From NCBI RefSeq assembly GCF_026343955.1, contig NZ_JAPKNI010000003.1:558001-622000 (forward strand): a stretch of 64,000 nucleotides of DNA. Direction: 5' to 3'. The notes under the pieces were generated by a model, which saw only the letters and a list, made by a program, of their open reading frames with translations, was not told where the DNA came from and did no database searches. The stretch is from Kaistia defluvii. GTDB lineage: Bacteria; Pseudomonadota; Alphaproteobacteria; Rhizobiales; Kaistiaceae. The position numbers and the translations under genes were made by a program. Below are positions 57,087 through 64,000 of this stretch, one piece after another; within the stretch, counting starts at the first letter, position 1; the number at the start of each line of letters is the position of its first letter.

Positions 57087-58409
57087 CTACTGGAGCGGCG
57101 GCGGCATGGGCTGGTAGTCGCCCGCGCCGACCGTCACGCCATCCGCCGGCGCCGCCTTGGCGGGGGCAACCGACGCGGTCGGGGTCTGGTCGACGAATTC
57201 GACATCGACGCCGGGCTTGACCAGCTTCACGAGTTCCTGCGCGTCCCAGTTGGTCAGACGGAGGCAGCCATGGCTGTTGGTCTTGTCGATCTTGCTCGGC
57301 TCCGGCGAGCCATGAATGCCATAGGTCGGCTTGTCGAGTCCGATCCAGACGGTGCCGACGGGATTGTTGGGGCCCGGTGCCAGCCGCAGCGGCTTGTCGT
57401 TGTTGCCCTGCTGGAAATTCACTTTCGGCCGGTACCAGTATTCCGGGTTTTCCGCGACCGCCTTGACTGCATGAATGCCGGACGGCGAGGGCAGATCGGC
57501 GCTGCCGATCGTCGCCGGATACGCCACCACGACGTCCCAGTTCTCGTTATAGCCGAGCAGCTGACGGGTGCTGGCGTCGGCCACCAGATGCGCAACCCTG
57601 GCCTTGGCGTTCGGCCCGACATCGACCACCGTGATGATGGTGCCGGCCATGGTGAAATCGGCGTCGGGATTGAGATTGCGCAGGAAGTTCTCGTCCATGT
57701 GGAACTTCTCGGCCAACAGTTCGACGGGATCGCGATAGGCGAGCTTCGGCAAGGCCGCCATCTCGGCATAATCCTTCGGCATGACGGGCACGAAGGGGCC
57801 GGCGACATCCCTGTCGCTGATCGTGTAGTCCATCAGCACGGGCCGGTCGGCCGCCACCTGCAGCAGGTCCCAGATCTCGGGACCAAGCCGGCCGTTCGGC
57901 GGCAGGTTGTGCATGCTCTGCAGCGCCGAGATCGCCTTGTTGAGATTGCCGCCCTGGCGGCCGTCGATCACGCCGGGCGAGACATGGACGCGGTCGAGCA
58001 GAACCTGCAGCTTCAGGACCTGCGGGTCGGGCTTTCCACTCTTGGCCGGAATGCCATCCATGGGCGCCTGATTGGCCTGGACGATGAAGTCGGCCGAGAG
58101 CGGCGCCGTGGCGCGGCGGAGGGGAGCCGCGGGGGCGGGCGCAGATTCCGGCGCGGCCGGCTCGCCATAGCGCGGCGCTTCGGCCGGCGCATAACCGGGT
58201 TCCTGATAGGCCGGCTCGCGATAGGCTGGTTCACGATAGGCAGGCTCGGAATAATAACGGTCCGGCTGGGCCTCCTCAGGGTATGGCTCGCGCCATTCCT
58301 GGGCCTGAAGAGAGGCGCTGCCAAGCGCCAGCAGCAGGGAGGATACAAGCGCCACGCGGATCCAGGCGACGAACAAGGCGAACTCTCCATGCCGCCGGAC
58401 GCGGCGCAA
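57087..58409 (-). CDS. L,D-transpeptidase (YkuD domain) with peptidoglycan-binding domain
   Basis: This 440-aa exported enzyme has an N-terminal hydrophobic segment (about residues 15-35), a Pro/Tyr-rich linker with repeats of EPAYR (about 55-75), a peptidoglycan-binding-like helical region (about 130-185, PNGRLGPEIWDLLQ) and a YkuD catalytic domain (about 270-400) with HGSPEP (366) and SHGCLRL (379-385, Cys382 nucleophile). It would form 3-3 cross-links or attach proteins to peptidoglycan. It diverges from the YoaK-like gene. Confidence 0.92.
   Translation of the reverse strand: MRRVRRHGEFALFVAWIRVALVSSLLLALGSASLQAQEWREPYPEEAQPDRYYSEPAYREPAYREPAYQEPGYAPAEAPRYGEPAAPESAPAPAAPLRRATAPLSADFIVQANQAPMDGIPAKSGKPDPQVLKLQVLLDRVHVSPGVIDGRQGGNLNKAISALQSMHNLPPNGRLGPEIWDLLQVAADRPVLMDYTISDRDVAGPFVPVMPKDYAEMAALPKLAYRDPVELLAEKFHMDENFLRNLNPDADFTMAGTIITVVDVGPNAKARVAHLVADASTRQLLGYNENWDVVVAYPATIGSADLPSPSGIHAVKAVAENPEYWYRPKVNFQQGNNDKPLRLAPGPNNPVGTVWIGLDKPTYGIHGSPEPSKIDKTNSHGCLRLTNWDAQELVKLVKPGVDVEFVDQTPTASVAPAKAAPADGVTVGAGDYQPMPPPLQ
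58205..58249 (-). repeat. Three 15-bp tandem repeats in the L,D-transpeptidase linker
   Basis: Three near-identical 15-bp units, GATAGG(C)CGGCTCGC and variants (58205-58219, 58220-58234, 58235-58249), encode the EPAYR repeats of the linker. Such in-frame repeats can change copy number by slippage without breaking the frame. Confidence 0.7.
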
Positions 58410-58439
58410 CGAACGGATTTCACCCGCAATTTAGGCAGA

Positions 58440-58463
58440 CACGGTTAACAATTCTTAACCGTG
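58440..58463. promoter_or_regulatory. Inverted repeat between the L,D-transpeptidase and YoaK-like genes
   Basis: CACGGTTAA (58440-58448) and TTAACCGTG (58455-58463) form perfect 9-bp arms around CAATTC, in the divergent intergenic space. It could be an operator or a small hairpin in the leader. TTAA-N6-TTAAC misses the CtrA spacing (N7) by one base. Confidence 0.4.
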
Positions 58464-58540
58464 AAGCTGTATTCCTTTACGTCTCCCTTACCTTGCGGTC
58501 CCCGCACCTCATCCCGCTATCCTCACGACGGCCAACGCAG

Positions 58541-59164
58541 ATGATTGATTACTCGAACAGGCAGAAGGCGCTCGCCTATATCCTCGCCGGCATCGCCGGC
58601 TACGTCGACGCGATGGGTTTTCGACATCTGGGCGGCGTGTTCGTGTCCTTCATGAGTGGCAACACCACCCGGCTCGGCGTTGACATCGCCCTGCACGACT
58701 GGAGCAAGGCGGGACAGGTCGCCGGCATCATCGCGCTGTTCGTCGTCGGCGCCGCGCTCGGGGCATGGGTCGGCAAGGACGGGCGCCGCGACCGCCGCGC
58801 CGCGATCCTGTGGACCGAGGCCGGATTGCTGGCGGTTGCAGCCCTCTCGGACAATTTCTCGCTGGCGATCGTCGGAAACGTCGCCATGGCGCTCGCCATG
58901 GGGGTGGAAAACGCTGTGTTCCAGCGCAATGGCGCCCCGGGTATCGGCCTGACCTATGTGACGGGCGCCCTCGTCAAGGTCGGCCACCGCATCGCCGTGG
59001 CCCTGGAGGGCGGCGACAAATGGGGCTGGGTCGCCAGTCTCCTGCTGTGGGCCTCGCTCTGCCTCGGCGCGATTCTGGGCGCCTCGGTCTATGGCATGGT
59101 GGGCCTGGCCGGCCTGTGGGCGGCCTGTGCCGTCATCGTGGTTCTGGCGATCCTGGCAGGCTGA
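58541..59164 (+). CDS. YoaK family (DUF1275) membrane protein
   Basis: This 207-aa protein has about six membrane segments. YoaK/DUF1275 features are ILAGIAGYVDAMGFRHLGGVFVSFMSGNTTRLG at the N-terminus (within residues 13-45) and GVENAVFQRNG-APGIGLTYVTGALVKVG in the centre. Function unknown; some members are near small-molecule efflux genes. It may be transcribed from the inverted-repeat region at 58440-58463. Confidence 0.88.
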   Translation: MIDYSNRQKALAYILAGIAGYVDAMGFRHLGGVFVSFMSGNTTRLGVDIALHDWSKAGQVAGIIALFVVGAALGAWVGKDGRRDRRAAILWTEAGLLAVAALSDNFSLAIVGNVAMALAMGVENAVFQRNGAPGIGLTYVTGALVKVGHRIAVALEGGDKWGWVASLLLWASLCLGAILGASVYGMVGLAGLWAACAVIVVLAILAG

Positions 59165-59187
59165 ACCCCGGAACGACCAGGCCGGCA

Positions 59188-59205
59188 CCTGACGTGAACG
59201 TCAGG
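59188..59205 (+). other. Hairpin downstream of the YoaK-like gene
   Basis: CCTGAC-GTGAAC-GTCAGG (also readable as CCTGACGT-GA-ACGTCAGG) lies 23 bp after the YoaK stop, followed by CATATTTGTG. It may be a weak terminator; the U-tract is broken. Confidence 0.4.
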
Positions 59206-59388
59206 CATATTTGTGCACTGCAACAAATTGCGAGCGATCGATGCTGCTCTGCATTCAGCGCAATGCTGGCATGACTTTTTTCACACTGCTCATCCATCGA
59301 GACCGGGACTAAATTCCAATCATCAGAACGGCGACAGAGAAATCCGGCGCGGTTCTGGGAAGTAGCGGTTGGTAGGGAAAGGGATCGG

Positions 59389-59544
59389 ATGATGGCTATG
59401 AACCTCATGAACTCTTACAAGACCTGGCTCAAGTATCGCGAGACCCGCAGCGAATTGTCGCGCCTCGACAATCGCGAGCTCGCTGATCTGGGCATCAGCC
59501 GCCACGACATCAACGCACTTGCCAAGCAAGCTGCCGGTTACTGA
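59389..59544 (+). CDS. DUF1127 small protein linked to CcsR/cuckoo RNA
   Basis: This 51-aa basic protein, too short for ordinary ORF cut-offs, reads SYKTWLKYRETRSELSRLDN and RELADLGISRHDINALAKQ, the DUF1127 signature. ATG 59389 is taken; 59392 and 59398 are also in frame. In Rhodobacter the DUF1127 protein CcaF1 is RNA-binding and is made from the same transcript as the CcsR small RNAs; here three hairpins with the same CCUCCUCCC loop follow, so the same arrangement is likely. The family link is established knowledge; the role in this organism is inferred. Confidence 0.88.
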   Translation: MMAMNLMNSYKTWLKYRETRSELSRLDNRELADLGISRHDINALAKQAAGY

Positions 59545-59561
59545 GTTTTCACGGTTCGTCT

Positions 59562-59628
59562 GGGAACAAACCTCCTCCCTTGTTCCCTGCGATTAGGTGC
59601 CCACAAACCTCCTCCCTTGTGCGGCACC
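59562..59628 (+). ncRNA. CcsR/cuckoo-type small RNA, two hairpins with CCUCCUCCC loops
   Basis: Hairpin 1: GGGAACAA (59562-59569) / TTGTTCCC (59580-59587), loop ACCTCCTCCC. Hairpin 2: GGTGCCCACAA (59596-59606) / TTGTG-C-GGCACC (59617-59628) with one bulge, loop ACCTCCTCCC. The loop motif CCTCCTCCC (59571-59579, 59608-59616) is complementary to Shine-Dalgarno sequences and defines the alphaproteobacterial CcsR/cuckoo RNA family. It begins 18 bp after the DUF1127 stop. Confidence 0.85.
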
Positions 59629-59635
59629 ATCAACT

Positions 59636-59675
59636 AAAGCGCCCGTCGACCTCCTCCCCGACGGGCGCTTTTTTT
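59636..59675 (+). terminator. Third CCUCCUCCC hairpin, intrinsic terminator of the DUF1127-sRNA unit
   Basis: AAAGCGCCCGTC (59636-59647) pairs with GACGGGCGCTTT (59660-59671); the loop contains ACCTCCTCCCC (motif 59650-59658), and seven T residues (59669-59675) follow. It is a strong rho-independent terminator that also carries the third copy of the anti-SD loop. Confidence 0.92.
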
Positions 59676-59864
59676 ATGCGCGATTCCGCAAGCCGATGTT
59701 TTTGCCGGCCGGAACGCCAGAGCGCCAAAGGCTGCAGGCCGCCGCGCGCCGTCCCTCCCCTGCCAAGTTTTGGCCCGCCCCTTGAATCGAATACCCGCGC
59801 ACGCCCATCTTCCGGTGCCGCAGCCGCGTGACGGATCCCGCCACGCCCAGCATCCGAGATCATC

Positions 59865-60368
59865 ATGGCGCTATCAATCTACGAGGCCTCCATTCCGGTC
59901 TTCATCCGGGCATTCGGAAATCTCGAGGCCATTCTCGACAAGGCCGTGGCGCAGAGCACCGCGGACGGCATCGACCCGCAGAGCCTGGTCGATGGCCGCC
60001 TGGCGGCCGACATGCTGCCGCTCGCCGGCCAGATCCAGCGCGCCAGCGACACCGCCAAGGGCGCCGGGGCGCGGCTGTCGGGCGTCGACAATCCGAGCTT
60101 TGCCGATACGGAGACGAGTTTCGCCGAGCTGAAGAGCCGAATCCGGCGCACGGTCGAGTTCCTGAAGTCCATCCCGCCGGAGGCGCTCGACGGCAGCGAA
60201 TCCCGGACGATCTCGATGCGAAACGGCGCCGTGCAGCTGGACGGCAAGACCTATCTGCTGCGCCACGCGCTGCCGAACTTCTTCTTCCACGTCACCACCG
60301 CCTACGACATCCTGCGCCACAAAGGCATCGCCGTCGGCAAGGCCGACTATCTCGGCAGCTTCGACTAA
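59865..60368 (+). CDS. DUF1993 family protein
   Basis: This 167-aa protein reads MALSIYEASIPVFIRAFGNL at the start, DMLPLAGQIQRASDTAKG, the DUF1993-typical SFAELKSRIRRTVEFLKSI and the C-terminal LLRHALPNFFFHVTTAYDILRHKG with histidine-rich end. The fold resembles the DinB four-helix bundle. Function unknown. It lies between the DUF1127 unit terminator and the small minus-strand exported gene. Confidence 0.85.
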   Translation: MALSIYEASIPVFIRAFGNLEAILDKAVAQSTADGIDPQSLVDGRLAADMLPLAGQIQRASDTAKGAGARLSGVDNPSFADTETSFAELKSRIRRTVEFLKSIPPEALDGSESRTISMRNGAVQLDGKTYLLRHALPNFFFHVTTAYDILRHKGIAVGKADYLGSFD

Positions 60369-60389
60369 CCCCGCTCCCGGCGAGGCCGG

Positions 60390-60620
60390 TCAGCGCACAT
60401 TGTTGATCGAGTTCTTGACCGTGTCGTGCTTGGTCTTGAGCTTGCGATCCTGGGATGCCTTGCCGTCCAGCGCATCGCGGGTCGGCACGCAGCGGTCGGT
60501 CCGCGGGCATTCGCCTGCCGCCGGCGGGTCGGCCGGCGGCGCGGTTTCGGCCCGAACGCCAGGGATGGCGACGCCGGAGAGAAGCAGGACGGCGAAGAAT
60601 CGTCCGATCGTATGGGGCAT
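60390..60620 (-). CDS. Small exported protein of unknown function
   Basis: This 76-aa protein has a signal peptide (IGRFFAVLLLSGVAIPGVRA to about residue 24), a Pro-rich stretch, CPRTDRCVPTRDALDGK with a possible disulphide pair and a basic Lys/Asn-rich end (KLKTKHDTVKNSINNVR). Strong ribosome site TAAGGAGGTTGCC before the ATG supports a real gene. No family recognised. Confidence 0.7.
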   Translation of the reverse strand: MPHTIGRFFAVLLLSGVAIPGVRAETAPPADPPAAGECPRTDRCVPTRDALDGKASQDRKLKTKHDTVKNSINNVR

Positions 60621-60702
60621 GGCAACCTCCTTACGGAAGTCGCCATTGTATCCCTTTTCCCTTACGGAACAGTGACGATGATCACGCCGTAGACGCTGTC
60701 CG

Positions 60703-62193
60703 TCATGCAGTCGTCAGCGTTCGGCGGACGGCATCGCGCCAACTCGCCAGCTTGGCTTCGCGCTTTTCGCTGGCCATGTCGGGCAGGAATTTCCGGTTGA
60801 GCCGCCAGCTCGCCGCGAACCCCTCCTCTGCCGGCCAGACGCCGGCCTGCCGGCCTGCCAGCCACGCCGCCCCGAGCGCCGTCGTCTCCAGCACCATCGG
60901 CCGATCGACCGGGGCATCGAGAATGTCGGCAAGGCGCTGCATGGTCCAGTCGCTCGCCACCATCCCGCCGTCGACGCGCAGCACCGTCTCGCCGGCGCGC
61001 GCCCAGTCGCGCCGCATGGCGTCGAGCAGGTCGCGGGTCTGGTAGCAGACGGATTCAAGCGCCGCGCGGACGAACTCGTCCGGCCCGGTGCCGCGCGTCA
61101 GCCCGAACAGCGCACCCCGTGCCTCGGCGTCCCACCAGGGCGCGCCAAGGCCGGTGAACGCCGGCACCAGGTAGACATCCTGGTGCGGATCGGCCTTCGC
61201 CGCCATCGGCCCGGCCTGATCGGCCCGATCGAGGAGGCCCAGCCCATCCCGCAGCCATTGGATCGCCGCACCAGCCACGAAGATCGAGCCTTCCAGCGCA
61301 TAGGTCGTCCTGCCGTCGAGTCGGTAGGCGATGGTCGTCAGCAGCCGGTTCTTCGACACCACCCGATCCGCCCCGGTGTTGAGCAGCGCGAAGCAGCCGG
61401 TGCCATAGGTCGATTTCATCATGCCGGGCTGGAAGCAGGCCTGGCCGAGCGTCGCCGCGTGCTGGTCGCCAGCCATGCCGGCAATGCGGATCGAAGCGCC
61501 GACGATCGCCGGATCGGTGACGCCGAAATCGTCCGCCGAATCCTTCACCTCCGGCAGGATGGCCCTGGGCACCCGCAGGAGCGCCAGCAATTCGTCGTCC
61601 CATTCCCCGGTACGGATGTTGAACAGCATCGTGCGCGAGGCATTGGTGGCGTCGGTCGCGTGCACGCGCCCGCCCGTCAGCCGCCAGAGCAGGAAGCTGT
61701 CGACGGTGCCGAAGGCCAGTTCGCCGCGCTCGGCCCGCGCGCGGGCGCCGGGCACCTGGTCGAGGATCCAGGCGATCTTGGTGCCGGAAAAATACGGATC
61801 GAGCAGAAGGCCGGTCTTTTCGGTCAGTCCCGGCTCGGCGCCTTCCGCCTTCAGGGCGTTGCATCGATCGGCCGTTCGCCGGTCCTGCCAGACGATGGCG
61901 TTGTGGATCGGCTTGCCGGTCTCGCGGTCCCAGAGAATCGTCGTCTCGCGCTGGTTGGTGATGCCGATCGCGGCGATATCCGACAGCGACACGCTGGCAT
62001 GGGCGAGCGCGAAGCGCATCGTCTCGAGCACGGTGCGCCAGATGTCCTCCGGATCATGCTCGACCCAGCCGGAGCGCGGAAAATGCTGCGGAAATTCCTG
62101 CTGGCTGACGCCGCGCACATGATAGCTGCCATCGAAGACGATGGCGCGCGTCGAGGTCGTGCCCTGGTCGATCGCCAGAATGAAGGGGCTCAT
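60703..62193 (-). CDS. glpK: Glycerol kinase
   Basis: GlpK phosphorylates glycerol to glycerol-3-phosphate. The 496-aa protein has [78 protein letters not shown] and [18 protein letters not shown] 62193 is the likely start; a six-codon longer form at 62211 is possible. It is divergent from the ABC protein across 251 bp. The usual glycerol transporter or glpD genes are not seen here. Confidence 0.95.
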   Translation of the reverse strand: MSPFILAIDQGTTSTRAIVFDGSYHVRGVSQQEFPQHFPRSGWVEHDPEDIWRTVLETMRFALAHASVSLSDIAAIGITNQRETTILWDRETGKPIHNAIVWQDRRTADRCNALKAEGAEPGLTEKTGLLLDPYFSGTKIAWILDQVPGARARAERGELAFGTVDSFLLWRLTGGRVHATDATNASRTMLFNIRTGEWDDELLALLRVPRAILPEVKDSADDFGVTDPAIVGASIRIAGMAGDQHAATLGQACFQPGMMKSTYGTGCFALLNTGADRVVSKNRLLTTIAYRLDGRTTYALEGSIFVAGAAIQWLRDGLGLLDRADQAGPMAAKADPHQDVYLVPAFTGLGAPWWDAEARGALFGLTRGTGPDEFVRAALESVCYQTRDLLDAMRRDWARAGETVLRVDGGMVASDWTMQRLADILDAPVDRPMVLETTALGAAWLAGRQAGVWPAEEGFAASWRLNRKFLPDMASEKREAKLASWRDAVRRTLTTA

Positions 62194-62444
62194 GAGGTCC
62201 TCCCGAACCATCGTGTCGATCCGGATCTGCGCCTGCCGGATTGTGGTTATGCCGGAATCCTAGCGCCTCGCCGGGGCAGGCGCGAGGTGGGACGGGGCGT
62301 CCGGTCGCACCCGGTTGATTTGATGTGCTTCTGCAACAGTTTGAACGGGAATGCGGCATTCGCCGCGACACCGGGCAGAATGATGCGCGATTTCGTCCCC
62401 ACGGGCGGTATGCTCGCCTGCGCCGAAGCCGGATAGTCGAGGCA

Positions 62445-64000
62445 ATGACGGAACGACCTGATGAAAGCAGCCCGGGTGCCAGCGATGGCGTGACGGACGA
62501 AATCGCGGAACTGGCCCAGCAATTCAAGGCCTTCATCTCCGCGCTCTGGAATTCGTCCGGACGACGCGACTTTGTGTTGCTGACCATCGGTATCGTCACG
62601 GTCATCGTCGCCACGGCGGGCATGCAGGTGGTGCTCAACGCCTGGAACAGCCCGTTCTACAACGCGATCGAAACGCGAAACTTCACGTCTTTCCTTTACT
62701 ACCTGATGGTCTTCTTCGGCATCGCCGGTGTGCTGCTGGTCCTGAACGTGGCCCAGACCTGGCTCGCCCAGATGATCACCCTGCAATCCCGGCAATGGCT
62801 GACGCGCGACCTGATCGCGCAGTGGCTGACGACGCGGCGCCTGGTCCTGCTCGGAGACGCGGGCCAGATTGGCGTCAATCCCGACCAGCGCGTGCATGAG
62901 GACGCCAAGCACCTGGCCGAGCTGTCCGCCGGCCTCGGCATCGGACTGTTCCAGTCCACCCTGCTCCTGTTCAGCTTCGTCGGGGTGCTATGGGTCCTGT
63001 CGAGCGGCGTCGTGCTGCGGCTCGGCGGCTACAGCTTCATGATTCCCGGCTACATGGTCTGGTGCGCGCTGATCTTCGCCGCCACCGGCTCGTGGGTGAG
63101 CTGGCGCATCGGCAGGCCGCTGATCGGCATCGGTGTCGAACGCTATGCCCGCGAGGCGGATCTCCGCTTCGCCATGGTCCAGGTCAACGAGAACGCCAGC
63201 GGCATCGTTCTCAATGCCGGCGAGCCCGACGAGAAGCAGCGCCTCGACGACGAACTCGCCCGCGTCATCGACATCACCCGCCGCTTCGTCAATGCGCTGG
63301 CCAGACTGACCTGGATCACCGCCGGATATGGCTGGATCGGCCTGGTCGCGCCGATCGTCATCGCCGCGCCCGCCTATTTCGGCGGCACGCTCTCCTTCGG
63401 CGAACTGATGATGGTGGTGGGCGCCTTCAACCAGGTGCAGAACAGCCTGCGCTGGTTCGTGGACAATTTCAGCTCGATCGCCGACTGGCGCGCGACGCTC
63501 GCCCGCGTCATGAGCTTCCGCCATGCCCTGGTGACCCTGGAACAGCCCCGCTCCACCGGCGAGCGCATCGAGTATGATCTGGAACCGCTGGGCAATCTGG
63601 AGCTCCAGAATGTCGCCGTCGACTGGACGGGAGAACGGGCCGCCCTCGACGAGGCCGATATCGACATCCGGCCGGGCGACCGCGTCCTGATCGTCGACCA
63701 GACCGGCTCCGCCCATGGGGCGCTGTTCTCGGCCCTCGCCGGCCTCTGGCCCTGGGGATCGGGCAGGATCAGCCTGCCGCCGCGCTCCCGGGTGATGTTC
63801 ATCCCGGAGCGGCCCTATGTGCCCGATGGCTCGCTGCGCGCCGCCCTGACCTATCCCTCCGCCCCCTCCGGCTTCAACGATGAGGAACTGATCGAGGCGA
63901 TGCAGCGGGTCGGTCTCAGCCGCCTCACCGGATCGCTCGATCGCAAGGCGCGCTGGGCCAAGGAGATTTCCTATAGCGACGAGGAACGGCTCACCTTCGC
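62445..64000 (+). CDS. SbmA/BacA/YddA-type ABC transporter with degenerate ATP-binding motifs (3' end beyond window)
   Basis: About 518 residues are visible of an ABC protein with an N-terminal transmembrane domain of the SbmA/BacA type (AWNSPFYNAIETRNFTSFLY, MITLQSRQWLTRDLIAQW, NPDQRVHEDA, GAFNQVQNSLRWFVDNFS) fused to an NBD. The NBD is abnormal: the Walker A position reads VLIVDQTGSAHGALF (no GKS/T), the Q-loop position has PERPYVPDGSL (Glu for Gln), and the signature reads SYSDEERLTFA instead of LSGGE/LSLGEQ. Walker B is beyond the edge. ATG 62445 follows GTCGAGGCA. Homologues import peptides or vitamin-B12-like compounds. Confidence 0.85.
   Translation, partial: MTERPDESSPGASDGVTDEIAELAQQFKAFISALWNSSGRRDFVLLTIGIVTVIVATAGMQVVLNAWNSPFYNAIETRNFTSFLYYLMVFFGIAGVLLVLNVAQTWLAQMITLQSRQWLTRDLIAQWLTTRRLVLLGDAGQIGVNPDQRVHEDAKHLAELSAGLGIGLFQSTLLLFSFVGVLWVLSSGVVLRLGGYSFMIPGYMVWCALIFAATGSWVSWRIGRPLIGIGVERYAREADLRFAMVQVNENASGIVLNAGEPDEKQRLDDELARVIDITRRFVNALARLTWITAGYGWIGLVAPIVIAAPAYFGGTLSFGELMMVVGAFNQVQNSLRWFVDNFSSIADWRATLARVMSFRHALVTLEQPRSTGERIEYDLEPLGNLELQNVAVDWTGERAALDEADIDIRPGDRVLIVDQTGSAHGALFSALAGLWPWGSGRISLPPRSRVMFIPERPYVPDGSLRAALTYPSAPSGFNDEELIEAMQRVGLSRLTGSLDRKARWAKEISYSDEERLTF

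Noticed and set aside
58445-58459. CtrA binding site TTAA-N7-TTAAC
   Set aside because: The spacing here is six bases, not seven, so the consensus is not met; kept only as an inverted repeat.

Overview
The window is about 64 kb of GC-rich bacterial chromosome. It fits an alphaproteobacterium of the order Hyphomicrobiales (Rhizobiales). Supporting signs are hemC-hemD followed by a mitofilin-like gene and a HemY gene, a DUF1674 protein, a DUF1127 gene with CCUCCUCCC hairpins, an ETFB-methyltransferase-like gene, a porin signature typical of Rhizobiales, and many LacI/GntR-controlled ABC-transporter operons. The genus cannot be settled from sequence alone. No insertion sequence, prophage, CRISPR array or rRNA operon is visible; there is one tRNA gene.

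Positions 1-17.7 kb are housekeeping. On the minus strand lie purH (cut by the window edge), a heparinase II/III-like protein, rsmB, htpX, acs, an ETFB-type methyltransferase, an EVE-domain protein, a YciI-like protein and the overlapping block tsaD-NUDIX-gpsA. On the plus strand are a DUF1674 protein, a small CopG/ParE-like toxin-antitoxin pair, and hemC-hemD-mitofilin-hemY, followed by tRNA-Thr(CGU).

Positions 17.9-28.5 kb, all minus strand, form a LacI-controlled catabolic locus. It has a ribose-type ABC importer (ATPase, two permeases, binding protein), a HisD-like dehydrogenase, the LacI regulator, an unrecognised protein, a lactonase-like metallo-beta-lactamase-fold protein, a CRYL1/L-gulonate-dehydrogenase-like enzyme and an SDR. 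Near-identical palindromes (TGAGAACGTTCTCA) lie in front of both transporter transcription units, so the regulon can be read from the DNA. The substrate is unknown.

Positions 28.6-40.8 kb hold a PIG-L deacetylase and a ROK regulator (minus), divergent from a peptide/opine-type ABC importer. The importer is interleaved with two amidohydrolases, one lacking the usual HxH metal motif, and is followed by a GntR regulator and a flavin reductase. A shared TGTATAC...CCAT-N4-TGTACGC sequence precedes both the importer and the GntR gene.

Positions 40.9-52.2 kb are one eleven-gene minus-strand operon that looks like oxidative uronate/sugar-acid catabolism: GntR, KdgD-like lyase, Tat-exported binding protein, ABC ATPase, two permeases, enolase-superfamily dehydratase, uronate dehydrogenase, aldose-1-epimerase-like protein, IlvD/Edd dehydratase and RraA-like aldolase. 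A perfect 12+12 inverted repeat lies just upstream of the GntR gene.

Positions 52.4-64 kb carry envelope and miscellaneous genes: a lipocalin, a membrane-anchored phosphatase, a porin-signature mini-protein, YihY, an AI-2E family transporter, an L,D-transpeptidase, a YoaK-like protein, DUF1127 with a CcsR/cuckoo-type small RNA, DUF1993 and glpK. The window ends in an SbmA/YddA-type ABC protein whose ATP-binding motifs are degenerate.
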